Shown: positions 33,655 through 42,556 of the stretch, in pieces
Layout of the letters: each line of letters begins with the position of its first letter
How positions within the stretch are numbered: the first letter of the stretch is position 1
Origin: Streptomyces sp. CB01373
GTDB taxonomy: Bacteria; Actinomycetota; Actinomycetes; Streptomycetales; Streptomycetaceae
Direction: 5' to 3'
DNA length: 64,000 bases
NCBI RefSeq assembly: GCF_002803075.1
Contig: NZ_NNBK01000016.1
Location: forward strand, 129,271-193,270
The notes under the pieces: generated by a model
Told to the model about the DNA's origin: nothing
The model's input: only the letters and a program-made list of their open reading frames with translations
Databases searched by the model: none
Made by a program: the position numbers and the translations under genes

Positions 33655-35871
33655 TCACGCCCCGACCAGTTCCCGCCGTTCGTCCGGGTCGGCGTGGAGC
33701 GGCTGCCCGGTGTGCAGGGCCGTGCCCTCCACGTCGACGTCGGGCAGGGCACGCTCCAGCCAGCCCGGCAGCCACCAGGCCCGCCGGCCCAGCAGGGCCA
33801 GTACCGCCGGCACGATCGCCATGCGCACGATGAACGCGTCGAAGAACACCGCGATCGCCAGGCCGAAGCCGATCATCTTGACCATCGACTCGCTGGAGCC
33901 GATGAAGCCGGAGAAGACGGCGATCATGATGACCGCGGCGGCCGTCACCACCCGCGCCCCGTGCCGGAACCCGGTCACCACGGCCTGGCCCGGCGTCTCC
34001 CCGTGGACGTACGCCTCGCGCATCCGGGTGACGAGGAAGACCTCGTAGTCCATCGCGAGGCCGAAGACGACGCCCACCATGAAGATCGGCATCATCGACA
34101 TGACCGGGCCGGTCTCCTCCACGTGCATCAGGCCCGACAGCCAGCCCCACTGGAAGACCGCGACCACCGCGCCGAGCGCCGCCAGCACCGACAGCAGGAA
34201 GCCGAGCGCCGCCTTGAGCGGGACCAGGACCGAGCGGAAGACCACGATCAGCAGCAGGAAGGCCAGGCCGACCACCAGCGCCAGATACGGGAGCAGCGCG
34301 TCGTTGAGCTTCTGCGAGACGTCGATGTTCATCGCCGTGGAGCCGGTGACGAGCACCTTCGCGTCGGTCTTCGCCTCGATGTCGCCACCCGCGCCGCGGA
34401 TGGCGTGCACCAGGTCCTCGGTGGCGGTGGAGGAGGGCTTGGAGTCGGGGACGACGGTCACCGTCGCGGTGTCGCCGGCCTCGTTGGGCTGCGCCTCCGT
34501 CACCGTCACGACGTTCTTGAGGCCCTTGATCTCGTCGGTGACCTTGGTGAAGGACGCCTTGGGGTCGGCGCTGCCGCCGGCGTCGACCACGACCAGCAGG
34601 GGGCCGTTGAAGCCGGGGCCGAAGCCCTCCGAGAGCAGGTCGTAGGCGCGGCGCTGGGTGGTGGAGACGGGCTGGGAGCCGTCGTCCGGCAGGCCCAGTT
34701 CGAGAGAGGCGGCCGGAATCGCGGCGGCGCCCAGACCGAGCACGCCGAGCAGCAGCACGGCGACCGGGCGGCGGACCACGAAGCTCGCCCAGCGGGTGCC
34801 CATGTTGGGCCGGTCCGGCTGCGGCGCGGGGCGCCGGCGGCGGAGCAGTCCGCTCGTCGCGCCGATCGGCTTGACCCTGCGGCCCGCGTAGCCCAGCAGC
34901 GCCGGGATCATCGTCAGCGCGATGAGGACGGCGATGACGACCGTGCCGGCCGCCGCCAGGCCCATCTTCGTCAGCATCGGGATATTGACCACGGACAGTC
35001 CCACGAGGGCGATGACGACGGTCAGACCGGCGAAGACCACCGCGGAGCCCGCCGTGCCTACGGCCCGTCCGGCGGCCTCCTCACGTTCGCGGCCCTCGGC
35101 GAGTTCGGCGCGGTAGCGGGAGACGATGAACAGGGCGTAGTCGATGCCGACCGCGAGGCCGATCATCGTGGCCAGGATGGACGTGGTGGAGCCCAGGTCC
35201 AGGGCGTTGGCGAGGGCGGTGATCGTCGAGACGCCGATGCCGACGCCGATGAGCGCGGTCAGCAGGGGCAGTCCGGCCGCGACGAGCGAGCCGAAGGTGA
35301 TGACGAGGACGACGGCCGCGATCGCGATGCCGATGACCTCGCTCGCGCCGGTCTCCGGCGCGGTCTGGAGGGCGTCGCCGCCGATCTCCACGGTCAGCCC
35401 GGCGTCCCGCGCGTGCTGCGCGGCCTCGTTCAGGGCGGTGCGGGAGGAGTCCTCCAGTTCCATGCCGGAGACCTTGTACCGCACCGACGCGTAGGCGATC
35501 GTGCCGTCCTGGCTGACGGCGTGCGCGGTGTAGGGGTCGGCCACGGAGGCGACCTCCGAGCCGCTGGACAGCTCCTTGACCGTCTTCTTCACGGTCGCCT
35601 TGTTCCCGGCGCCCGTCATCTTCTCGCCGCTCGGTGCCTTGAACACCACGCGGGCGGTGGCTCCGTCGGCGCTCGCGCCGGGGAACCGCTGTTCCAGCAG
35701 GTCGAAGGCCTTCTGCGCCTCGGTGCCCGGAATGGAGAAGGAGGTGTTTCCGGCGGCCGGCGCGTAGGCCGCGCCGACACCGGCGAGGGTGAGCAGCACC
35801 AGCCAGGCGAGGGCGACGAAGTGCCGTCGCCGGAAGGCGAGGCGGCCGAGTCTGTAGAGGAACGTGGCCAC
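33655..35871 (-). CDS. MMPL/RND family transporter
   Basis: 738 residues with the duplicated MMPL plan: helix 1 near 15-35, a large outer loop, five helices with IGLAVGIDYALFIVSRYR, a second helix and loop, then MVGVVFGLAMDYEVFLVTRMR near 610. It uses the proton gradient to export lipids or drugs. The GTG start has GGGAG upstream. The TetR gene lies 104 bases upstream on the same strand and probably controls it. Confidence 0.93.
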   Translation of the reverse strand: MATFLYRLGRLAFRRRHFVALAWLVLLTLAGVGAAYAPAAGNTSFSIPGTEAQKAFDLLEQRFPGASADGATARVVFKAPSGEKMTGAGNKATVKKTVKELSSGSEVASVADPYTAHAVSQDGTIAYASVRYKVSGMELEDSSRTALNEAAQHARDAGLTVEIGGDALQTAPETGASEVIGIAIAAVVLVITFGSLVAAGLPLLTALIGVGIGVSTITALANALDLGSTTSILATMIGLAVGIDYALFIVSRYRAELAEGREREEAAGRAVGTAGSAVVFAGLTVVIALVGLSVVNIPMLTKMGLAAAGTVVIAVLIALTMIPALLGYAGRRVKPIGATSGLLRRRRPAPQPDRPNMGTRWASFVVRRPVAVLLLGVLGLGAAAIPAASLELGLPDDGSQPVSTTQRRAYDLLSEGFGPGFNGPLLVVVDAGGSADPKASFTKVTDEIKGLKNVVTVTEAQPNEAGDTATVTVVPDSKPSSTATEDLVHAIRGAGGDIEAKTDAKVLVTGSTAMNIDVSQKLNDALLPYLALVVGLAFLLLIVVFRSVLVPLKAALGFLLSVLAALGAVVAVFQWGWLSGLMHVEETGPVMSMMPIFMVGVVFGLAMDYEVFLVTRMREAYVHGETPGQAVVTGFRHGARVVTAAAVIMIAVFSGFIGSSESMVKMIGFGLAIAVFFDAFIVRMAIVPAVLALLGRRAWWLPGWLERALPDVDVEGTALHTGQPLHADPDERRELVGA

Positions 35872-35975
35872 GTTGACGTACTCCCGGTCATGTCGTGGGG
35901 GTGAAGGTGGGCAGGGGTGATCAGCCCGACGACGTGAGCGGTGACGTCAGAGGGTGGGCTTGCTGGGGAGAGGTG

Positions 35976-36572
35976 TCAGGAAGTCGGAACGCCGAGGGCG
36001 GGGAGGACCACGGCGTCGAGGTACGAATGGAGGAATTCCTGGGTCGGCGGCAGGCCCTCGATGAGCGCCCGTACGACGAACCCGCCGGCCAGCATGTGCA
36101 CCACGAAGTCCAGCGCCGGGCAGTCCGCCCGGATCTCGCCCCGGTCGACGGCGCGCTGCAGCAGGCTGCGGAACGCGGCCATCTCCGGTTCGATGAGCTG
36201 GTCCCGGAAGGCCTGTCTGAGGTCCGGGTTGGTGTGCATGGCCATGGCCAGGGCCCGGATCAGCGCGGAGTTCTGCTCCATGGCGCAGTCGTCCTCGCGG
36301 ACGAGGGCGTGCAGGTCGGTGCGGAGCGCTCCGGTGTCGATAGCGTCGAGCCGCTCAGGCTTGCCGTGCCGCATGGCCCGCACGACGAGCTCGGCCTTCC
36401 CGCCCCACTGGCGGTAGAGGGTGGCCTTGCTGGACCGCGTGCGGGCGGCGACGGCGTCCATGGTGAGGGAGTCGTAGCCGACCTCACGGAGCAGGTCGAG
36501 CACGGCGGCGTACAGCTCCGCCTCACGCTCGGGCGTGATACGGCTCCGGCGCCCGGTCGCGACCTCGGCCAT
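35976..36572 (-). CDS. TetR family regulator
   Basis: 198 residues. The N-terminal helix-turn-helix has DSLTMDAVAARTRSSKATLYRQW near residues 35-57. The C-terminal domain has HTNPDLRQAFRDQLIEPEMA, as in TetR_C proteins beside MMPL exporters. The ATG at 36572 is chosen over an upstream in-frame start because the upstream segment covers the operator region. Two near-identical palindromes lie just upstream, so autoregulation is likely. Confidence 0.92.
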   Translation of the reverse strand: MAEVATGRRSRITPEREAELYAAVLDLLREVGYDSLTMDAVAARTRSSKATLYRQWGGKAELVVRAMRHGKPERLDAIDTGALRTDLHALVREDDCAMEQNSALIRALAMAMHTNPDLRQAFRDQLIEPEMAAFRSLLQRAVDRGEIRADCPALDFVVHMLAGGFVVRALIEGLPPTQEFLHSYLDAVVLPALGVPTS

Positions 36573-36594
36573 GTCCTCCGCCTTCCCGCTGGGA

Positions 36595-36609
36595 ACGACA
36601 CCGTTTCGT
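36595..36609. promoter_or_regulatory. TetR operator candidate, site 1
   Basis: ACGACAC-C-GTTTCGT, an inverted repeat with one mismatch, 23 bases upstream of the TetR start codon. Its right half, with the following AC, is identical to site 2. Confidence 0.6.
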
Positions 36610-36641
36610 ACATGAGGAATGTAGCGCACCGGCTGAACGAA

Positions 36642-36656
36642 ACGAAACCGTTTCGT
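36642..36656. promoter_or_regulatory. TetR operator candidate, site 2
   Basis: ACGAAAC-C-GTTTCGT, a perfect 7-bp inverted repeat with a 1-base centre. It is centred 47 bp from site 1, in the region shared with the divergent tricorn gene, so one regulator could affect both directions. Confidence 0.65.
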
Positions 36657-36727
36657 ACGTGCCCTGGGTCACGACTGTCGGTTCCGCATAAGTTGCTGTG
36701 GCCCATACCCGGGCAAAGCATGGGAAG

Positions 36728-39700
36728 GTGAGTTATCTGCGCCTGCCGCACCTCAGCGGCGATCTGCTGTGCTTCGTGGCCGAGGACGACCTCTGGCTGG
36801 CGCCGCTCGACGGAGCGGGCCGTGCCTGGCGCCTCACGGTGGACCGCACCAAGGTCGGCCCACCCCGCTTCTCGCCCGACGGGCGGCACATCGCGTACAC
36901 GAGCTGGCGCAGTCTGGTGCCCGAGATCCACCTGGTCGCCGTGGACGGCGGACCGGCCCGCCAGCTCACCTACTGGGGCAGCACCGACACCCGGGTGTGC
37001 GGGTGGGCGCCGCCCGACGAGCACGGCCGCACCGACATCCTCGCCGTCGCCTCCCACGGCGAGCCGTTCTCCTACTTCACCTGGGCCTACAAGGTCGGCA
37101 CCGACGGCTCCCCCGGCCGCAAGCTGCCCTGGGGACCGGTCTCCGACCTCCAGGTCGCCGACGTGGACGGCGGCCACAAGACCCTGCTGCTCACCGGCAC
37201 GCCCCCGCACGAAGCGGCCTCCTGGAAGCGGTACCGGGGCGGCGCGACGGGCCGGCTGTGGCTGCACGGGCAGCGACTGCTCGCCGGCATCGGCGGACAT
37301 CTGGCCTCCCCGATGTTCGTCGGCGGCCGGATCGCGTTCCTCTCCGACCACGAGGGCGTGGGCAACCTCTACTCCTGCGCGCCCGACGGCTCCGGCCTGC
37401 GCCGGCACACCGACCACGACGCCTTCTACGCCCGGCACGCCTCCAGCGACGGCACGCGGGTGGTGTACCAGTGCGCGGGCGACCTGTGGATGGTGGACGA
37501 CCTGTCCGCGGACTCGGTCCCGCACCGGCTGGAGGTGCGGACGAGCGGGCCGCGGGCGGGCCGCCGCCGCTACCAGGTGCCGGCCGCCCAGCACGTCGAC
37601 GGCATCTCCGTCGACGAGACGGGCCGGGCCAGCGCGGTCGTCGTACGCGGCTCCCTGCACTGGCTGACACACCGCGACGGCCCCGCCCGCACCCTGATCG
37701 ACACGCCCGGTGTGCGCATCCGGCTGCCGGAGATGCTGGGCGGGACCGGCCAGGTCGCCTACGTCACCGACGCGGACGGCGAGGACGCCGTCGAGATCAC
37801 CCGCCTCCCCCGCGCCACCGGCGCCCGCCCGCCCCGGCGCCTCGCCTCCGGCCGGCTCGGCCGCGTCCTGGAAATGGCCTCCGACCCCGCCGGCGACCGC
37901 CTGGCCCTCGCCTCCCACGACGGCCGCCTGCTCCTGCTCGACGTGAGCGACCTGAACGAGGAGGAGACGGCGCAGGAGGTGGCCGCGGTCACGGGGCGTG
38001 GCGAGGAGGCGGCGGAAGCGGCCGGCACGGACACGACCGAGGACCGCACGGAGGCGAGCGAGGGCGCGACGACCGACACGCGGGACGACCCGGCTGCCGC
38101 CGATACGACTGACGGTCCCCTCGGGACCGGTGCGTCCGACGCCGCCGGAACCGGTGAAGCCCAGGACGGCGACGGTTCCGGTGGGCGGCTCACCGAGTTG
38201 GTGCGGTCCGGGAACGGTCCCGTGCGGGATCTGGCCTTCTCGCCGGACGGGGCATGGCTGACCTGGTCGCATCCCGGGGTCGGGCGGTCCCTGCGGCAGA
38301 TCAGGATGGCGCGGATCCAGGACCGGCTGATCGTCGACGTCACCAACGGCCGCTTCGAGGACGAGAACCCGGTGTTCACCCGGGACGGCCGGTATCTGGC
38401 CTTCCTGTCCTGGCGCGGCTTCGATCCGGTGTACGACGTGCACACCGGGGACCTGTCCTTCCCGCTCGGCTGCAAGCCCTACCTCGTTCCGCTGTCCTCC
38501 GCTACCCCGTCCCCCTTCGCGCTGAACCCGGAAGGACGGCCGGCGGCCGGCGGCCTGGACCCCGTCGAGGACGAGGAGACCGGCGAGTCCGGCGCGGTGA
38601 CCGTGGAGGTCGAGGGCCTGGCGAACCGGGTCACCCCGTTCCCCGTCATCGCCTCCAAGTACTCCGCACTGCACCCGGTCGCCGGCGGCGGCCTCGTCTG
38701 GCTGCGCTGGCCGATCTCCGGCGCCCTGGGCGAGACCTTCGTCAACCCGGACGACACGACCGGCCGGCCGACCCTGGAGCACTTCAACATCAGCAGGGCC
38801 AAGAAGTACGAACTCGTCGGCCATCTCGACTTCTTCGCCGTCAGCGGCGACGGCACCCGCCTGGTCGTCGTCGACGAGGGCGACCTGCGCGCGGTGCCGT
38901 CCACGGAGGTCGGCGACAGCGACACGACGACCTGGATCGATCTGCGCCGGATCCTGCACGTGGTCGACCCGGCGGCCGAGTGGCGCCAGTCGTACGAGGA
39001 GGCGGGCCGGCTGATCCGCGCCTACTTCTGGGAGCCGGACATGTGCGGCATCGACTGGGACGCGGTGCTCGCGCAGTACCGCCCGCTGGTCGAACGCGTC
39101 GCGTCCCCGGACGAGTTCGCCGACCTGCTGCGCGAGGTCCTGGGCGAACTGGGCACCTCCCACGCCTACGTCTCCCCCGCCCGCCGCAACGAGGGCCCGG
39201 CGCACTACCAGCGCCTCCAGGGCCTGCTCGGTGCCAACCTGACGTACCGCGACGGCCGTTGGGTGGTCCGGCGGATCCTGCCCGGCGACTCCTCCGACTC
39301 CAAGGCCCGCTCGCCGCTGGCCGGCGCGGGCATCCGCGAGGGCGCGGTCCTCACCCACGTCGACGGGCGCCCGGTGGATCCGGTCACGGGCCCCTACCCG
39401 CTGCTCGCGGGGACGGGCGGCACGACGGTGGAGCTGACCTTCTCCCCCGCGGAGGGCCAGGGACCGCCGCGCCGGGTCGCCGTCGTGCCGCTGACCGACG
39501 AGCGCCCGTTGCGCTATCAGGACTGGGTGGCCAAACGCCGTGCCGTGGTGCGGGAGTTGAGCGGCGGCCGGTGCGGCTACCTGCACATCCCCGACATGGG
39601 CGGCTCCGGCTGGGCGCAGTTCAACCGGGACCTGCGCATGGAGGTGTCCCGGCCCGCTCTGATCGTCGACGTCCGCGGCAACGCGGGCGGCCACATCAGC

Positions 39701-40195
39701 GAGCTGGTCATCGAGAAGCTGACCCGCACCATCCTCGGCTGGGACCTCACACGCAACGCCCAGCCCGTGTCGTACACCTCCGACGCGCCCCGCGGGCCCG
39801 TCGTCGCCCTCGCCGACGAGGCGACCTCGTCCGACGGCGACATGATCACGGCCGCCTTCAAACTGCTCAAGCTGGGTCCCGTCGTCGGTCAGCGCACCTG
39901 GGGCGGAGTGGTCGGCATGACCGGCCGGCACCGCCTCGGCGACGGCACGGTGATCACGGTGCCGATGAACGCGGCCTGGTTCGACGCCTACGGCTGGTCC
40001 GTCGAGAACCACGGCGTCACCCCCGACGTGGAGAGCCTGCGCACTCCCCTGGACTGGGCCGAGGGTCGCCACGTCGAGATGGACGACGCGATCGAACTGG
40101 CCCTGGAACTCCTGGAGGCCAACCCGGCGGCGGTCCCGCCCGACTACCGTGACGTTCCCGACCGTTCACGGCCGAAGCTGCCTCCGCGCCGCTGA
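36728..40195 (+). CDS. Tricorn-type protease
   Basis: 1155 residues: two N-terminal beta-propellers, a PDZ domain near 870-935 and a C-terminal S41 serine protease core. Active-site elements are GTSHAYVS, TSSDGD with the nucleophile Ser near 1033, and the Glu of VENHGVTPDVE. It degrades peptides in the cytosol. Residues 420-490, between the propeller halves, are a low-complexity Asp/Glu/Thr/Ala insert. I take the GTG giving VSYLRLPHL; a GTG ten codons earlier is also open. Confidence 0.92.
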   Translation: MSYLRLPHLSGDLLCFVAEDDLWLAPLDGAGRAWRLTVDRTKVGPPRFSPDGRHIAYTSWRSLVPEIHLVAVDGGPARQLTYWGSTDTRVCGWAPPDEHGRTDILAVASHGEPFSYFTWAYKVGTDGSPGRKLPWGPVSDLQVADVDGGHKTLLLTGTPPHEAASWKRYRGGATGRLWLHGQRLLAGIGGHLASPMFVGGRIAFLSDHEGVGNLYSCAPDGSGLRRHTDHDAFYARHASSDGTRVVYQCAGDLWMVDDLSADSVPHRLEVRTSGPRAGRRRYQVPAAQHVDGISVDETGRASAVVVRGSLHWLTHRDGPARTLIDTPGVRIRLPEMLGGTGQVAYVTDADGEDAVEITRLPRATGARPPRRLASGRLGRVLEMASDPAGDRLALASHDGRLLLLDVSDLNEEETAQEVAAVTGRGEEAAEAAGTDTTEDRTEASEGATTDTRDDPAAADTTDGPLGTGASDAAGTGEAQDGDGSGGRLTELVRSGNGPVRDLAFSPDGAWLTWSHPGVGRSLRQIRMARIQDRLIVDVTNGRFEDENPVFTRDGRYLAFLSWRGFDPVYDVHTGDLSFPLGCKPYLVPLSSATPSPFALNPEGRPAAGGLDPVEDEETGESGAVTVEVEGLANRVTPFPVIASKYSALHPVAGGGLVWLRWPISGALGETFVNPDDTTGRPTLEHFNISRAKKYELVGHLDFFAVSGDGTRLVVVDEGDLRAVPSTEVGDSDTTTWIDLRRILHVVDPAAEWRQSYEEAGRLIRAYFWEPDMCGIDWDAVLAQYRPLVERVASPDEFADLLREVLGELGTSHAYVSPARRNEGPAHYQRLQGLLGANLTYRDGRWVVRRILPGDSSDSKARSPLAGAGIREGAVLTHVDGRPVDPVTGPYPLLAGTGGTTVELTFSPAEGQGPPRRVAVVPLTDERPLRYQDWVAKRRAVVRELSGGRCGYLHIPDMGGSGWAQFNRDLRMEVSRPALIVDVRGNAGGHISELVIEKLTRTILGWDLTRNAQPVSYTSDAPRGPVVALADEATSSDGDMITAAFKLLKLGPVVGQRTWGGVVGMTGRHRLGDGTVITVPMNAAWFDAYGWSVENHGVTPDVESLRTPLDWAEGRHVEMDDAIELALELLEANPAAVPPDYRDVPDRSRPKLPPRR

Positions 40196-40228
40196 ACGCC
40201 GGGACTTGAACGGCCGGCCCGCAGGAAC

Positions 40229-40259
40229 GTGGGGTGCCCCGGCATCCGGGACACCCCAC
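40229..40259 (+). terminator. Terminator of the tricorn gene
   Basis: A 14-bp stem GTGGGGTGCCCCGG with one G-U pair and a 3-base loop, 34 bases past the stop. Confidence 0.75.
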
Positions 40260-40326
40260 GCCGTCACGCCGTCATGCCGTCACGGCCGAAGCCGGGTTCG
40301 GCGACGACGCCGACTGCCGGCCGTGG

Positions 40327-40515
40327 CTAGCGGTCGTAGTCCTGGTTGAGACGGTCTTCCATCTCGTCAGGCGTGCCCTGGGCGTCGTGACGCCCGCGCT
40401 CACGCGGCTGGGACGGGCGCTGCCCGGCCTTCTCGCGGCCCTCGCCGGGGCGCTGCCGGCCTCCCTGCTGCCGCTGCTGCTCGCCCGTGTCCTGGTTCTT
40501 GTCCTTCATACCCAT
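40327..40515 (-). CDS. Small charged, probably disordered protein
   Basis: 62 residues, rich in Gln, Arg, Gly, Asp and Glu (KDKNQDTGEQQRQQGGRQRP), with a MEDRLNQDYDR tail. There is no signal peptide. GGAG lies 8 bases before the ATG, which supports translation. I do not recognise a family. It lies after the tricorn gene (convergent) and downstream of the SDR gene on the same strand. Confidence 0.6.
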   Translation of the reverse strand: MGMKDKNQDTGEQQRQQGGRQRPGEGREKAGQRPSQPRERGRHDAQGTPDEMEDRLNQDYDR

Positions 40516-40610
40516 GCTGTTCACTCCCGTGTTGTCGAGGCCGATCCCCAAGTGGGCCAGGGGATCGGCCTCGACCAGATTCACACGGGCGGTGACCCTG
40601 CGCATGTCGA

Positions 40611-41504
40611 TCAGTGACGTTGCGTAGCCGGTGCGGACCGGTGCCGTTCGTCGGCCGCCCCACCCGCCCCGACCAGCCCGGTCCGCACCCCCGACAGCCG
40701 GTCGGCGAAGCGCCGTACCTCCCGCTGCCCCACGGTGCCCACCACACCCGGCAGCCACCCGCGCACGCCCTGCGTCCCGCGCAGCCACCACTGCCCGTAC
40801 ACATGGGCGGCACGCCGTTCGATCCCGGCCACGACCCGGTCCACCGCGGGACCCAGCGGATAGGTCCGGCCGGCCGGCCACGGCAGACGCTGCCTCAACT
40901 CCCGCATGACGTCGTCCTGATCGGCCCCGCGCACCATGTCGGTGTCGGTCCACGACAGGTAGGCGACGCCCACCCGCACGCCCCGGTGGGCGACTTCGGC
41001 GCGCAGGCTGTGCGCGTACGCCTCCACGCCGGACTTGGAGGCGCAGTACGCCGTCATCATCGGCGCCGGGGTGATGGCGGCGAGCGAGGCGATCTGGAGC
41101 AGATAGCCGCGGCTCGAGGTGAGCGCCGGCAGGAACGCCCGCCCGGTGACGGCCGATCCGATGAGGTTGACCTCGATCACCCGCCGCCAGGACTCGGGAT
41201 CGGAGTCGGCGAACGGACCGCCGCTCGCCACACCCGCGTTGGCGACCACGATGTCGACCCTGCCGAACCGCTCCTCGACCTCCGCCGCGACCCGGGCCAT
41301 CGCCTCGTGGTCGGTGACGTCGGCATGCCAGTGGGCGCTCTCACCGTGCAGCCGCTTGCCGACCTGTTCGAGCAGGTCCGGTTCCAGGCCGACCAGCGCG
41401 ATCTTCGCGCCCCGCGCGGACAGTTTGCGGGCAAGCAGCTCACCGACGCCCCGCGCGGCCCCCGTGACGACCGCGACCTGCCCCTCCAGGCTCACCCTGC
41501 TCAT
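40611..41504 (-). CDS. Short-chain dehydrogenase/reductase
   Basis: 297 residues. TGAARGVGE is the cofactor loop near residue 14, NAG follows near 90, and the catalytic YCASK is near 155. ATG overlaps the hydrolase stop as ATGA, with GGGAGG upstream. It is the third gene of a monooxygenase-hydrolase-SDR operon and could oxidise an alcohol to the ketone used by the monooxygenase. Confidence 0.92.
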   Translation of the reverse strand: MSRVSLEGQVAVVTGAARGVGELLARKLSARGAKIALVGLEPDLLEQVGKRLHGESAHWHADVTDHEAMARVAAEVEERFGRVDIVVANAGVASGGPFADSDPESWRRVIEVNLIGSAVTGRAFLPALTSSRGYLLQIASLAAITPAPMMTAYCASKSGVEAYAHSLRAEVAHRGVRVGVAYLSWTDTDMVRGADQDDVMRELRQRLPWPAGRTYPLGPAVDRVVAGIERRAAHVYGQWWLRGTQGVRGWLPGVVGTVGQREVRRFADRLSGVRTGLVGAGGAADERHRSAPATQRH

Positions 41505-42556
41505 GCACCCTCCCTGATCCGTGCGACGCCGTGCTGCTCGTGTGCGCTTCCGTGCGCGGTGGCTCGACCGGGCTCCTGACCCGTGACCTGCCCGGTTACG
41601 AACCCGGCGACAAGTTCCCGGATCTTCCCGGTGACCGTCCCCGGGTCCTCCACCGGCGTCATGTGGCCGAGCTCCGGAAGCTCGGTCAGGCCCACGCAGT
41701 TGGGCAGCGCGGCGGCCAGCGACCGCGCGTGCTCCGGCGGTGTCAGCCGGTCGGCCGTGCCCGTGAGGACCGCCACCGGCACCCTCAACCGCCTTACGTG
41801 ACCTTCGAGATCGAGCCCGTCCAGCACCTGCGACCAGGCGTGGCGCACCCGGCGCGGGCAGGCGTGCACGATCCGCGCGCACACCTCGACCATGCGCGGC
41901 GCCGAACCGGGGCCCATCGTGGCGTACTTGAGGATCCGCCGGGCGAGCGGAGTGACCGGTCCGAGCGGCGCCCGGGAGCCGAGGACGCGCCGGGTGAGCC
42001 AGGTGCGCGGCCGGCCGGCCGGGATCGGTACGACGGTCGACCGGGCCACCAGCCGCGAACTTCCCGTGCTGCACAGCAGAACGGCCGCCGCGTGTTCCTC
42101 GAAGCCGGGCCGGCCGGCCGCGGCCATCACCGTCATCCCGCCCATCGAGTGGCCCGCGACCACCGCCTTCTCGCCGGGCGCGAGCGTCGCCGCGAGCACG
42201 GCTTCCAGGTCGTCGGCGAGCGCGTCGGTGCCGTATCCCCGGCTCTCCGGGCTGCGTCCGTGCCCGCGCTGGTCGTAGGCGATGACGCGGTGGTCGGCGG
42301 CGAGGTCCCGGATCTGCGCGGCCCAGAAAGCGGTCGAGCAGGTCCAGCCGTGGGCGAGGACGACGGCCGGGGCGGCGGGATCGTCCGCCGGCCCGTGCAC
42401 CTCGACATGCAGCCGGGTGCCGTCGGCGGAGACGGCGGTGAGTTCGCGGGCGGGGACGGGAGGGTCGTACGGATCCGGGACGGGCTCGGAGGCAGGCTCC
42501 TGGGCAGCGTGGTCCTCCGGGCGGCCTTCGGCCGTCCGGCGGGCGGGACGGCTCAC
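41501..42556 (-). CDS. Alpha/beta hydrolase
   Basis: 351 residues. The oxyanion segment LAHGWTCSTAFW is near 70. The nucleophile Ser is in AGHSMGGM near 140, the acid in GTADRLTPPEH and the catalytic His in ELGHMTPVED near 310. The GTG overlaps the monooxygenase stop. It probably hydrolyses the ester made by the monooxygenase. Confidence 0.91.
   Translation of the reverse strand: MSRPARRTAEGRPEDHAAQEPASEPVPDPYDPPVPARELTAVSADGTRLHVEVHGPADDPAAPAVVLAHGWTCSTAFWAAQIRDLAADHRVIAYDQRGHGRSPESRGYGTDALADDLEAVLAATLAPGEKAVVAGHSMGGMTVMAAAGRPGFEEHAAAVLLCSTGSSRLVARSTVVPIPAGRPRTWLTRRVLGSRAPLGPVTPLARRILKYATMGPGSAPRMVEVCARIVHACPRRVRHAWSQVLDGLDLEGHVRRLRVPVAVLTGTADRLTPPEHARSLAAALPNCVGLTELPELGHMTPVEDPGTVTGKIRELVAGFVTGQVTGQEPGRATAHGSAHEQHGVARIREGA

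Noticed and set aside
36260..40072. 1270-codon minus-strand frame opposite the tricorn gene
   Set aside because: The plus-strand tricorn protein has clear domains and catalytic motifs; the antisense frame has none.
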